Source: Parenemella sanctibonifatiensis
Lineage (GTDB): Bacteria; Actinomycetota; Actinomycetes; Propionibacteriales; Propionibacteriaceae
DNA length: 64,000 nt
NCBI RefSeq assembly: GCF_002250565.1
Contig: NZ_NMVJ01000006.1
Location: forward strand, 248,001-312,000
Direction of reading: 5' to 3'
In this document: piece by piece, positions 26,775-39,600 of the stretch
Position numbering within the stretch: position 1 is the stretch's first letter
Layout: each line of letters opens with the position of its first letter
Translations under genes and position numbers: made by a program
Notes under the pieces: model-generated
Seen by the model: the letters and a program-made list of their open reading frames with translations, nothing else
What the model was told of the DNA's origin: nothing
Databases searched by the model: none

Positions 26775-28016
26775 ATGACCTCATCCCAGCTGCCCGACGC
26801 GGCGGGTCACTACGACCGATTCGGTGGGCGCTACGTCCCGGAGGCGCTGTACGCCGCGCTGGACGAGCTGACCGAAGCCTTCGAGGCCTCGCGCACCGAT
26901 GAGTCCTTCGCTGCTGAGTTGGCCGACTTGCACCGCAACTACGTCGGTCGACCCTCGCCGATCACGGAGGCGAAGCGGCTGTCCGAACACGCCGGCAACG
27001 CGCGGATCCTGCTCAAGCGCGAGGACCTCAACCACACCGGGTCGCACAAGATCAACAACGTGCTCGGTCAGGCGCTGCTGACCCGTCGGATGGGCAAGAC
27101 CCGCGTCATCGCCGAGACCGGAGCGGGCCAGCACGGCGTCGCAACCGCGACAGCGGCGGCGCTGTTCGGGCTGGAGTGCCGGGTCTACATGGGCCGCGTC
27201 GACACCGACCGGCAGGCTCTCAACGTGGCCCGGATGCAGCTGTTGGGCGCCGAGGTGATCGCGGTCGACGCGGGCAGCCGCACCCTCAAGGACGCAATGA
27301 ACGAGGCCATGCGCGACTGGGTCAGCACCGTCGACACCACCCACTACCTGATCGGCACGGTGTCGGGCCCGCATCCCTTCCCGGCGCTGGTGCGGCACTT
27401 CCAGTCGATCATCTCCGAGGAAGCTCGCCAGCAGCTGCTCGACGAACACGGCGGGCTGCCGGATGCGGTCGCGGCCTGTGTCGGCGGCGGCTCCAACGCC
27501 ATGGGCGCCTTTGCCCATTTCATCGATGACGCCTCGGTGCAGCTCTACGGCTTCGAGGCCGGCGGTGACGGGGTCGAGACGGGCAAGCATGCCGCCTCCA
27601 TCACCGGCGGTGAGGTCGGCGTGCTGCACGGCACCCGCACTTACATCCTGATGGATGAGGACGGCCAGACCATCGAGTCGCATTCGATCTCGGCCGGCCT
27701 GGACTATCCCGGTGTCGGTCCCGAACATGCCTGGCTGGCGGACCGCCGGCGGGCGGTCTACGAGCCGGTCACCGATGCCGAGGCGATGGAAGCACTGCGG
27801 CTGTGCGCGCGGACCGAAGGCATCATGCCGGCCATCGAGTCGGCCCATGCCGTCGCCGGCGCCCTGCGGCTGGGCCGGCGCTGGGCGACCGAACGGCCCG
27901 ACGAACAGCCCACCATCCTGGTGTGCCTGTCCGGGCGCGGCGACAAGGACGTGTCGACGGCCATGTCGTGGTTTGGGCTGTCGGGCGAGGTTGACGGAAG
28001 CAGGGGCGGGCTGTGA
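26775..28016 (+). CDS. trpB: tryptophan synthase beta chain
   Basis: 413-aa PLP enzyme that condenses indole with serine. The PLP lysine is K92 in [11 protein letters not shown], with [12 protein letters not shown], the phosphate-binding [10 protein letters not shown] and [12 protein letters not shown] further on. The ATG directly follows the trpC stop, with GGAGG in the trpC end as ribosome site. Overlaps trpA as GTGA; the two subunits form the alpha2beta2 complex. Confidence 0.97.
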   Translation: MTSSQLPDAAGHYDRFGGRYVPEALYAALDELTEAFEASRTDESFAAELADLHRNYVGRPSPITEAKRLSEHAGNARILLKREDLNHTGSHKINNVLGQALLTRRMGKTRVIAETGAGQHGVATATAAALFGLECRVYMGRVDTDRQALNVARMQLLGAEVIAVDAGSRTLKDAMNEAMRDWVSTVDTTHYLIGTVSGPHPFPALVRHFQSIISEEARQQLLDEHGGLPDAVAACVGGGSNAMGAFAHFIDDASVQLYGFEAGGDGVETGKHAASITGGEVGVLHGTRTYILMDEDGQTIESHSISAGLDYPGVGPEHAWLADRRRAVYEPVTDAEAMEALRLCARTEGIMPAIESAHAVAGALRLGRRWATERPDEQPTILVCLSGRGDKDVSTAMSWFGLSGEVDGSRGGL

Positions 28017-28855
28017 GTGAGACGACACCGGCCGGTGACGGCCGCAGCGGAGCCACCATCAGGGCCGCCCGCGAGGAGGGCCGGGCCGCACTGGTCGGCT
28101 ACCTGACGCTGGGCTATCCCACGGTGCCGGGCTCCATCGAGGCGATGCGAGCGTTGGTGGACCCGGGGGAGGGGCCGGGCGTCGACCTGGTCGAGATCGG
28201 CCTGCCCTACTCGGATCCGATGATGGACGGCCTACGCATCCAGCGCGCCGCCACCACCGCCCTGGAGCGGGGCGCCCGGGTGCGGGACGTGTTTGCTGCG
28301 GCCAGCGCTGTCGCCGAGGCAGGCGCCACCCCCACCGTGATGACGTACTGGAATCTGGTCGATCGCTACGGTGTGGACGCCTTCGCCCGTGACTTCGCCA
28401 ACGCCGGCGGCGCCGGGGTGATCACACCGGACCTGACCCCCGATGAGGCCGAGGAATGGATCGAGGCCTCCGAACGCCACGGCCTGGACCGGATCTTCCT
28501 CGTGGCACCGTCCTCGACAGATGCCCGCATCAGCGCGACCGGCCTGGCCGGCTCAGGGTGGCTGTACGCCACCGCCGTCATGGGTGTCACCGGCGCCCGC
28601 GACGCCAACTCCGACGCGGCCCCGGAATTGGTGGGTCGGATCCGCGGGCTGGCACCCAACCGCCTGGTCGGTGTCGGGTTGGGCGTGTCCAACGGCAACC
28701 AGGCTGCCCACGTGGCCGGCTTCGCCGACGCGGTGATTGTCGGGTCGGCGCTCATCGCAGCCCAACAAGCGGCCGAGGATGCCGGCCGCCCGGAGGACTT
28801 GACCGGTTTGCGTACGGTTGTCAGCGATCTCGCCGCGGGAGTACGCCGCGGCTGA
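28013..28855 (+). CDS. trpA: tryptophan synthase alpha chain
   Basis: 280-aa TIM barrel that cleaves indole-3-glycerol phosphate. The catalytic glutamate is in [15 protein letters not shown], followed by [27 protein letters not shown] and [12 protein letters not shown]. It is the last gene of the trp run; the next gene starts 52 bp later with its own ribosome site. Confidence 0.96.
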   Translation: MSETTPAGDGRSGATIRAAREEGRAALVGYLTLGYPTVPGSIEAMRALVDPGEGPGVDLVEIGLPYSDPMMDGLRIQRAATTALERGARVRDVFAAASAVAEAGATPTVMTYWNLVDRYGVDAFARDFANAGGAGVITPDLTPDEAEEWIEASERHGLDRIFLVAPSSTDARISATGLAGSGWLYATAVMGVTGARDANSDAAPELVGRIRGLAPNRLVGVGLGVSNGNQAAHVAGFADAVIVGSALIAAQQAAEDAGRPEDLTGLRTVVSDLAAGVRRG

Positions 28856-28907
28856 CGGCGACCCCGGTCCGACCGGCGGAGGCCCGGGACACGGACGAGG
28901 GACGGTG

Positions 28908-29522
28908 ATGGTGGTGCGCACGCTGGCGGTGATGGTCGTGGTGCTCGCCTGTCTGATGGGCTGTTCGGCCCACCGCCCGAGCGCGGAAAGCTCCGCGCAG
29001 CCGCGGCCGAGCTGGGTCGGCATGGAGGCGCCGGCCGGCTATCGGCTGCCGGACATGGCACTCAAGGACACCCGTGGCCACTCGTTCAACCTGCGCTCCA
29101 CCGCCACTGCGCCGATCGTGGTGGTGACCTTCGGCTACTGCGACTCACCCGGACTGACCCCGACCAGCCTGAAGCGGCTTGCTGACGCCCTGGCCGAGCT
29201 CGACGCGGGGCAGAGGGCCAAGGTCGAGGTCGTGTTCATCAGCATCGATGACGACGACTCCGGACCCGAACTGCGCGAATGCCTGGGCCATTACGACTCC
29301 GATTGGATCGGCTTGCACGGCTCGGGCAGCAAGGTCAAGGAGGTCGCCCGCGCGATGGGCGTCGACATCCGCAAGAACGAGTCCGACAGCCGCGAGAAGT
29401 ACGCCTATTCACCCCAGATCGTCGGCTTCGGCCCCGACCGATCGGCGCGCGTGGTGTGGCTGCCCGACCACGACGCCACCGCCATTGCCGCGGACCTGAC
29501 GGTGCTGACCAGCCAGCCCTGA
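28908..29522 (+). CDS. Sco1/SenC-like lipoprotein without the usual copper ligands
   Basis: 204 aa. The lipoprotein signal peptide ends in LMGC (lipidated C19), and a thioredoxin-fold Sco1-like domain follows (VVVTFGYC at 71-78, VEVVFISIDDD at 106-116). In copper-binding Sco1 the motif is CxxxCP; here only C78 remains and the second cysteine position reads T84 (LTPTSL). The late conserved His is also replaced (YSPQIVGF). Loss of ligands argues against a copper chaperone and leaves a structural or redox role. ATG 28908 has GAGGGA 5 nt upstream; longer frames lack a signal peptide at the start. Confidence 0.7.
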   Translation: MVVRTLAVMVVVLACLMGCSAHRPSAESSAQPRPSWVGMEAPAGYRLPDMALKDTRGHSFNLRSTATAPIVVVTFGYCDSPGLTPTSLKRLADALAELDAGQRAKVEVVFISIDDDDSGPELRECLGHYDSDWIGLHGSGSKVKEVARAMGVDIRKNESDSREKYAYSPQIVGFGPDRSARVVWLPDHDATAIAADLTVLTSQP

Positions 29523-29604
29523 CGGCCAGCAGGCCCTCGGCGGCGCAGTACGGCCCCGCTAGGATCTAGCGAGCCCCATCCACCCTGCCCGACTGACCCG
29601 ACAG

Positions 29605-30420
29605 GTGACCATGCCCCCAGCATCACCGGACCAGCCCAGCCGCGCCGACCTGGCGACGAGCGTGGCCGCGTTCGCGTTGGTCACGGTCGCGGCTGCCTGG
29701 GGTCTCAACCTGGTCCAGCAGACCTGGGCCGAACCGCTGACCGCCGCCGGCATCCGGCTCAGCTGGTTGGCACCCACCCTCGGCGCAGTGGCGGCGCTGC
29801 CACTGCGAGGCACCCGGCTGCGGATCGGCCGCCGGTTCTCCTGGGTCGTGGTGGGCCGAGCACTGGTCGCCATCGGCTCGATTGCGCTGTGCTGGATGGT
29901 GCTGGTGCAGCTCTACCGGGCCGACGCCCGACCGATGCCGGTGGTCAACTTCGGCCAACTGCCGTGGCCCCTGACGATCCTCGGGGTGGCGTTCGGGACC
30001 TTGTTCACAGAGTTGGGACTACGCAGCGTGCTGCACCCGACGTTGCGGACCCGACTGCCGCTGCTGGCCGCCGCAGGCATCACCGGGCTGGTCACAGCAG
30101 CTGCCAATCCCAAAATTTGGACGTTCGCACCGGTGGTGTTGACTCTCGCGATCGTCCACCATCTGGCGTACGCGGCCCTGGCGGCCGTCTGGATCGACCG
30201 TTTGAAGGGGGGACAGCTCGTCGTGGCGACCTCGGCGGGATTCGTGATGAATCTGCAACTTGTCCTGATCCTCAACGAGGAGGCAGGTGTGCTTTATGCT
30301 TGGGCCTGCTTGGCGGCGGTGTGGCTGCTGTCCGCCGCAGGAGCTTGGTGGCTCAACCGCTCCCACTTGTGGTCCAGGCAGCAGGCCGGCACTGACCGCG
30401 TCGCCTCCGACGTGCGCTGA
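29605..30420 (+). CDS. membrane protein, CPBP/Abi protease-like with degenerate motif
   Basis: 271 aa with about seven or eight hydrophobic helices. [12 protein letters not shown] resembles the EExxxR first motif of CPBP-family membrane proteases with the first Glu replaced by Thr, and [11 protein letters not shown] resembles the second His motif. I therefore place it near CPBP proteins but doubt protease activity. GTG 29605 and ATG 29611 are both possible starts, with weak ribosome sites. TAGGAT at 29560-29565 may be its -10 box. Confidence 0.5.
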   Translation: MTMPPASPDQPSRADLATSVAAFALVTVAAAWGLNLVQQTWAEPLTAAGIRLSWLAPTLGAVAALPLRGTRLRIGRRFSWVVVGRALVAIGSIALCWMVLVQLYRADARPMPVVNFGQLPWPLTILGVAFGTLFTELGLRSVLHPTLRTRLPLLAAAGITGLVTAAANPKIWTFAPVVLTLAIVHHLAYAALAAVWIDRLKGGQLVVATSAGFVMNLQLVLILNEEAGVLYAWACLAAVWLLSAAGAWWLNRSHLWSRQQAGTDRVASDVR

Positions 30421-30518
30421 TTGCGTACGAACTGCACCTCCGCCCTCGGAGCTGTGAGTCGGTGGCGTACCCCGGCCGCACGGAAGTCCCGTCGGCCTCC
30501 TGCAGAGCGGAGATCGCG

Positions 30519-33500
30519 ATGGTTGAGTGGACCCCTCAAGGTGGTGGCCCAGCTGCCCAAGGCTTGTATGACCCTGCATTCGAACATGACGCCTGCGGTG
30601 TCGCGTTCGTGGCCCAACTGAGTGGGGAGCCCTCACACGAGATCGTCGCGAAGGGCCTGCAGGCGCTGCGCAATCTCGATCACCGTGGTGCCACCGGTGC
30701 CGATGCGGCTGCCGGCGACGGCGCCGGCATTCTGATTCAACTGCCCGACGCCTTCCTGCGTGCCGTCAGCGACGTCGAGCTGCCCGCTCCGGGCGGCTAC
30801 GGCGTCGGTCTTGCCTTCCTGCCCGTCGACGAGACGCTGGCCGCTGATGCTCGCGCCCAGCTGGCGTGGTTGGCGCGTCGCGAAGGGCTGGAGGTCCTTG
30901 GTTGGCGAGTCCTGGAGACCAACTCGGCGTCGCTGAGTCCGGTTTCCCTGCGAAGTATGCCGCGATTCGAACAGTTGATCGTCCAGGCCTCCGACGGCGC
31001 CACCGACATGGTGCTCGAGCGGAGGCTTTTCTGTTTGCGGCGGCTGGCCCAGCGCGAAGCAGGCGTCTACTTCGCCTCGCTGTCCAGCCGCACCCTGGTC
31101 TACAAGGGCATGCTCACCACCGATCAACTCGGCGAACTCTTCCCGGAGTTGGCCGACGAACGGATGGCCAGCGCGTTGGCGTTGGTGCATTCCCGCTTTT
31201 CCACCAACACCTTCCCGAGCTGGGAGCTGGCACAGCCGCTGCGGCTGATGGCGCACAACGGCGAGATCAACACGGTGCGAGGCAACCGGAACTGGATGCG
31301 CGCCCGCGAGATCCTGCTGGCCAGCGACCTGATCCCCGGTGACCTGGAGCGACTGTTTCCGATCTGTACGCCCGGCGCCTCCGACTCCTCCTCCTTCGAC
31401 GAGGTGCTGGAGTTGCTGCACCTGGGTGGGCGCAGCCTGCCCCACGCGGTGCTGATGATGATTCCGGAGGCGTGGCAGAACCACGCCACCATGGACCAGA
31501 AGCGGCGCGACTTCTACGCCTACCACGCCGCCCTGATGGAGGCTTGGGACGGGCCTGCGGCGGTCACCTTCACCGACGGCAGCCTGATCGGCGCCACCCT
31601 GGACCGCAACGGCTTGCGGCCGGGCCGCTACTGGGTGTGTGAGGACGGGCTGGTCGTCTTTGCGTCCGAGGCCGGCGTCCTCGACCTGGATCCGGCCACC
31701 ATCACCCGCAAGGGCCGGCTGCAGCCGGGTCGGATGTTCCTGGTGGACCTGGAGCAGCACCGGCTGGTCAATGACGAGGAGATCAAGGACGAACTGGCCG
31801 CCGAGCATCCCTACGGGGAGTGGCTCGCGGAGGGCAGCGTCAGCATCAACGACCTGCCGACCCGGCAGCACACCATCCACTCCCATGCCTCGGTGACGCG
31901 CCGCCAGCAGGTCTTCGGCTACACCGAGGAGGAGCTGCGGCTGCTGATCGCGCCGATGGCCAACACCGGAGCCGAAGCGATCGGATCGATGGGCTCGGAC
32001 ACCCCGATCGCGGCGATCAGCGACCGGCCACGGCTGCTGTTCGACTACTTCACCCAGCTGTTTGCCCAGGTCACCAACCCGCCGCTGGACGCCATCCGGG
32101 AGGATCTGGTCACATCGCTGACCAACCGGCTCGGCCCCGAGTCCAACCTGCTGGCGCCGACGGCTGAGTCCTGTCGTCAGATCCTCATCGAGCATCCGAT
32201 CCTGGACTCCGATCAGCTGGCCAAGTTGGTGCACCTGCACCAGGACGGCGTACCGGCCAGCCACGTGCTGCGCGGCCGCTATCGGGTCAGTGAGGGAGCC
32301 GACGGGCTTCGCAGCGCGCTGGCCGAGCTTGCTGCCGAGGCCGACGACGCCATCGACCGCGGTGTGTCGGTGTTGGTGTTGTCGGATCGGCATTCCAATG
32401 CTGACGAGGCGCCGGTGCCCTCGTTGCTGCTGACGGCCGCGCTGCATCAGCACCTGGTGCAGCGCAAGACCCGCACCAAGGTCGGACTGATCGTCGAGGC
32501 CGGTGACGTACGCGAGGTGCACCACGTCGCGCTGCTGCTCGGCTACGGCGCGGCCGCGGTGAACCCCTACCTGATGTTCGAGTCCGCCGAGGACATGTCG
32601 CTGCGCGAGCAGTACGTCACCGTCGGCCGGGAGCGGGCGGTGCAGAACCTCCGGTACGGCTTGGGCAAGGGCGTACTGAAGGTGATGAGCAAGATGGGCG
32701 TCTCGACCCTGCAGTCCTACACCGGTGCCCAGATCTTCGAGGCCGTCGGCCTGTCCAGTGAGCTCGTCGAGGCCTATTTCGCCGGCACCGCCTCGCGGAT
32801 CGAGGGGATTGGGCTGGCGGAGATCGCCGCCGACGTCGCGGCCCGGCACGCCGAGGCGTACCCCAGCGACGGCGTGCCGGTGAAGCGAGAGTTGCAGGTC
32901 GGCGGTGAATACCAGTGGCGTCGGGAGGGACCCACCCACCTGTTCGACCCGGAGACCGTCTTCCGGCTGCAGCACGCCACCCGGACCGGGCGTTACGACA
33001 TCTTCAAGAAATACACCGAACGGGTCAACGCGCACGCCAAGCAGCTCAGTACGCTGCGTGGCCTGTTCGCCTTCGCCAGCGACCGACCCAGCGTCCCGCT
33101 GGCGGAGGTGGAGCCCGTCAGGGAGATCGTCAAGCGATTCTCCACCGGCGCCATGAGCTATGGCTCCATCTCGGCCGAGGCGCACCAGACCCTGGCGATC
33201 GCCATGAACCGGCTGGGCGGCAAGTCCAACACCGGTGAGGGCGGTGAGGACCCGGAGCGTCTCCACGACCCCGAGCTGCGCAGCTCCATCAAGCAGGTCG
33301 CCAGCGGCCGCTTCGGCGTCACCTCGGAATACCTCAGCAATGCCGATGACCTGCAGATCAAGATGGCTCAGGGCGCCAAGCCCGGTGAGGGCGGTCAGCT
33401 GCCCGGCCCGAAGGTCTATCCGTGGGTGGCCAGGACCCGGCATTCCACGCCCGGGGTGGGATTGATCTCGCCACCACCACACCACGACATCTACTCCATC

Positions 33501-35037
33501 GAGGACCTCAAGCAGCTGATCCACGACCTGAAGAACGCCAATCCAACGGCTCGGGTCCACGTCAAGCTGGTGTCGGAGGCCGGGGTCGGCACTGTGGCGG
33601 CCGGGGTGAGTAAGGCCAAGGCAGATGTGGTGCTGATCTCCGGCCACGACGGTGGCACCGGCGCGGCGCCGCTGACCTCGCTGAAGCATGCCGGCGGTCC
33701 CTGGGAGGTCGGGCTGGCCGAGGCGCAGCAGACGCTGCGGCTGAACGGTCTGCGGGACCGAATCGTGGTGCAGGTCGACGGCCAGCTCAAGACCGGTCGC
33801 GATGTCATCATCGGTGCCCTGCTCGGGGCAGAGGAGTACGGCTTCGCCACTGCGCCGCTGATCGTGTCGGGCTGCGTGATGATGAGGGTGTGTCACTTGG
33901 ACACGTGCCCGGTCGGCGTCGCCACCCAGAATCCGGAGCTACGGGAACGCTTCAGCGGCAAGGCCGAGTTTGTCGTGAACTTCTTCGAGTTCATCGCCGA
34001 GGAGGTACGCGAGCTGCTCGCCGAGCTGGGCTTCCGCAGTCTGCAGGAGGCGATCGGTCACGCAGAGGTGTTGCAGATCAACGAGGCAGTGGAGCACTGG
34101 AAGGCTCAGGGGCTGGACCTGGCACCGCTGCTGCACGTCCCCGAGGTGGCCGCGCCGCTGGTGCGCACCACCGAACAGGATCACGGCCTGGACCAGGCCC
34201 TGGACCAAGAACTCATTCGCGCCTGCGAACCCGCGCTCACGGACGGCCTGGCGGTGACCTACCAGAGCAGCGTGCGCAACATCCATCGCAGCGTCGGCAC
34301 CCTGCTGGGACACCACGTCACCATGGCCAGCGGCGGCCCCGGGCTGCCGGACGGCACCATCGACCTGACCCTGACCGGCACCGGCGGGCAGAGCTTCGGT
34401 GCCTTCCTGCCCCGCGGCATCACGCTGCGGCTCGTCGGTGACTCCAACGACTACGTCGGCAAGGGGCTGTCGGGCGGTCGGATCGTGGTCCGGCCAGCGC
34501 CGGAGTCCCGATTCGAGGCCGAGCAGCAGATCATCGCGGGCAACGTGATCGGCTACGGCGCCACCGCCGGCCAGCTCTTCCTTCGCGGTCAGGTCGGCGA
34601 ACGGTTCTGCGTACGCAACTCCGGCGCGCAGGCGGTCGTGGAGGGCGTCGGGGATCACGGCTGCGAGTACATGACCGGCGGAGAGGTGTTGATCCTGGGC
34701 CCGACCGGACGCAACTTCGGTGCCGGCATGTCCGGTGGCATCGCGTACCTGCTTGATGCCGACCCGGCCCAGATCGTGACCGACCTGGCCGATCTGCGAC
34801 CGGTCGACGAAGCCGAACTGGAGCGGATTCGTACGCTGCTGGAGCAGCACCTCAGCCACACCGACTCCAGCGTTGCGGCAGCACTGCTGGCCCAGTTCGA
34901 CCGCGCCGCCGAGGTGGCTGCCCGGTTCTCCGCCTTGGTCCCCAGGGACTGGGCCCGAGTGATGAATGCCCGCCGCCAGGCCGAAACCAACGGTCTGGAC
35001 ACCGATGCGACCACCCGACTCATGATGGAGGCAGCAC

Positions 35038-35045
<8 letters not shown>
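30519..35045 (+). CDS. gltB: glutamate synthase (NADPH) large subunit
   Basis: Makes two glutamates from glutamine and 2-oxoglutarate. 1508 aa from the ATG at 30519. The N-terminal nucleophile Cys is C26 in [10 protein letters not shown], so a 25-residue propeptide is probably removed. Next come the class II amidotransferase domain, the central domain, the FMN barrel ([13 protein letters not shown], then [10 protein letters not shown]) and the 3Fe-4S cysteines C1119, C1125 and C1130 ([12 protein letters not shown]), ending with the beta-helix GXGXG domain. The start is chosen for GCGGAGA 7 nt upstream; an in-frame GTG at 30462 adds 19 unlikely residues. Overlaps gltD by 8 nt. Confidence 0.96.
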
Positions 35046-36507
<1,462 letters not shown>

Positions 36508-36526
36508 GGCCGCATCGATGTCGGAC

Positions 36527-36558
36527 GGGGCAGGGCGCGCACCAGCGCGTCCTGCCCC
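36527..36558 (+). terminator. GC-rich hairpin after gltD
   Basis: A 14-bp inverted repeat with one G-U pair (GGGGCAGGGCGCGC, loop ACCA, GCGCGTCCTGCCCC) begins 20 nt after the gltD stop. There is no T tract, which is common for actinobacterial terminators. Confidence 0.7.
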
Positions 36559-36615
36559 CATCCCGTTGCCGGCGTGTGGTTGGCTTCGACGGGCAGAACT
36601 GTCGGGGGCCTCGGC

Positions 36616-36621
36616 TAGTCT
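36616..36621 (+). promoter_or_regulatory. candidate -10 box for dnaE
   Basis: TAGTCT lies about 70 nt upstream of the dnaE start and past the gltD hairpin. No convincing -35. Confidence 0.35.
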
Positions 36622-36691
36622 GTGACGACGCTGCCGGGTGAGGTCGGTGGGTCTGTTGGCCAGTGCTTGAACCTGTGAGGAATGACGCGAC

Positions 36692-39600
36692 GTGAGTGAC
36701 CAGTTCGTCCATCTGCACGTACACACCGACTTCTCCATGTTGGACGGCGCGGCGCGGATCAAGGACCTGTTCGCCGCGGCCGAGCAACAGCAGATGCCGG
36801 CGATTGCCATGACCGACCACGGCTTCCTGTTCGGCGCCTACGAGTTCTATCGCGCTGCGAAGGCCACCTCGGTGAAGCCGATCATCGGGCTGGAGGCCTA
36901 CCTCACGCCCAAGACGCATCGCAGCGAGCGCAAGCGGGTCCGTTTCGGTGACGGCTCCGGCGACGACGTCTCGGCCAGCGGGGCGTACACCCACATGACA
37001 ATGTGGGCCGAGAGCACCGCCGGCATGCACAACCTCTTCCGGCTCGGGTCGCGGGCGTCGATGGAGGGCTTCTTCTACAAGCCGCGCGCCGACCGGGAGC
37101 TGCTCAACGAGTACGCCGGCGGCCTGATCGCCACCACTGGTTGCCCCTCGGGTGAGGTGCAGACCTACCTGCGGCTGGGGCAGTACGAGAACGCACGGGC
37201 GTCGGCGGCGGAGTTTCGCGACATCTTCGGCGCCGGCAACTTCTACGTGGAACTGATGGACCACGGCCTCAGCATCGAGAATCGGGTCCGGCAGGACCTG
37301 CTGCGGCTGGCCAAGGACCTCAACCTGCCGCTGGTGGCCACCAACGACCTCCACTACGTGCACGAGCACGACGCTGAGGCCCAGGACACCCTGCTGTGCG
37401 TCTCCTCGGGCTCCAACAAGGACACCCCGGGCCGGTTCAAGTTCGACGGATCGGGCTACTACCTGAAGTCCGCCGAGGAGATGCGACACCTCTTCAAGGA
37501 CCTGCCCGAGGCCTGCGACAACACCCTGGCCATCGCCGAGCGCTGCCAGGTCGAGTTCACCGAGGGCGAGGGTCGGTACATGCCGAACTTCCCGGTGCCG
37601 GCAGGCGAGGACGAGACCTCCTGGTTCGTCAAGGAGGTTGAGCGCGGCCTGCACGAGCGCTACCCGGGTGGCATCCCCGACTACGCCCGCAAGCAGGCCG
37701 ACTACGAGATCGACGTGATCGTCGGAAAGGGCTACCCGGGCTACTTCCTGGTGGTGTCCGACTTCATCAAGTGGGCCAAGGGCAATGGCATCAAGGTGGG
37801 CCCGGGACGTGGCTCAGGTGCCGGTTCGATGTGCGCGTACGCGATGCGCATCACCGACCTCGACCCCCACGTGCACGGGCTGATCTTTGAGCGCTTCCTC
37901 AACCCGGAGCGGCAGTCGATGCCCGACTTCGACGTCGACTTCGATGACCGGCGCCGCGGTGAGGTGATCAAGTACGTCACCGAGAAGTACGGCGACGACC
38001 GGGTCTGCCAGATCGTGACCTACGGCACGATCAAGGCCAAGGCCGCCGTCAAGGACTCCTCCCGGGTGCTCGGCAAGCCCTATGCGCTGGGCGAGCAGAT
38101 CACCAAGGCGATGCCGCCGGACGTGCAGGGCAAGGGCGTCAGCCTCAGTGACCTGTTCCACGAGAAGCACGAGCGCTACCACGAAGGCGTCGAGGTGCGC
38201 GGCATGTACGCCGAACAGCCCGAGGTCGCCCAGGTCATCGACACGGCCCGCGGCATCGAAGGGCTGCGGCGCAACTGGGGCGTCCACGCGGCCGGCGTGA
38301 TCATGTCCTCCGATCCGCTCCTGGACATCATCCCGGTGATGAAGCGCGAGAGCGACGGCGCCATCATCACCCAGTTCGACTACCCGACCTGCGAAAACCT
38401 GGGTCTGGTCAAGATGGACTTCCTGGGGCTGCGCAACCTCACGATCCTCTCGGACGCCATCGCCAATGTGAAGCTCAACCGCGACATCGAGCTGGACCTT
38501 GACGAGCTCAGCAAGGACCCCACCGACACGAAGACCTATGACCTGCTGGCCCGCGGCGAGACGCTGGGCGTGTTCCAGTTCGACTCCACCGGCTATCGGC
38601 AATTGCTGAAGCTGATGAAGCCGGACAACTTCGAGGACATCTCCGCCCTCGGCGCGCTCTACCGACCCGGTCCGATGGGTGCGGACTCGCACACCAAATA
38701 CGCCCTGCGCAAGAACGGACAGCAAGCCGTCGAATATCCGCACCCGGAGCTGGCCGAAGCGCTGGAACCGATCTTGGGCGACACCTATGGCCTGATCATC
38801 TATCAGGAGCAGGTGATGCAGATCGCGCGCCAGCTGGCCGGATACAGCCTGGGCGCGGCCGACCAGCTGCGGCGCGCGATGGGCAAGAAGAAGAAGGAAG
38901 TGCTGGAGGCCGAGTTCGTCACCTTCGAAGCAGGCATGAAGGCCTCGGGCTATTCCTCGGCGTCGATCAGCACGCTGTGGGAGATCCTGATTCCCTTCTC
39001 CAGCTACGCCTTCAACAAGGCCCACTCAGCGGCGTACGGCCTGGTGTCCTACTGGACCGCCTATCTCAAGGCGAACTATCCGGCCGAGTACATGGCTGCG
39101 GCGCTGCAGTCGGTCAAGGACGAGAAGGACAAGATGGCGGTCTACCTGTCCGAGTGCCGCCGGATGCGCATCAAGGTGTTGCCGCCGGACGTGAACGAGT
39201 CGGTCGGCTTGTTCACCCCGGTCGGCGACGAGATCCGATTCGGGCTCGGCGCCATCCGCAATGTCGGCGCCGCGGTGGTGGAGGGCATCGTGGCAGCGCG
39301 GGAGGAGTCTGGCCCCGCCGCCGACTTCAATGCCTTCCTCGACCAGGTGCCGTTGCAGGTGTGCAACAAGCGGATGATCGAATCGCTCATCAAGGCCGGT
39401 GGTTTCGACTCGATGGGCCACACCCGGCACGGCCTGATGGAGGTCTTCGAGGAAAAGGTCGATGCCGTCATCGACCTCAAGCGCAACGCCGCCAACGGCC
39501 AGGACGACCTCTTCGGCGCCGACTTCGGCGAAGGCCCGGGCGGGCTGGAACCCACCCCGGTGCCGGACACCCCGGAGTGGGACAAGCGCACCAAGCTTGC

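Noticed and set aside
30633-33896. 1087-codon reverse-strand open frame opposite gltB
   Set aside because: Antisense shadow; no domain signs, and gltB is complete on the forward strand.
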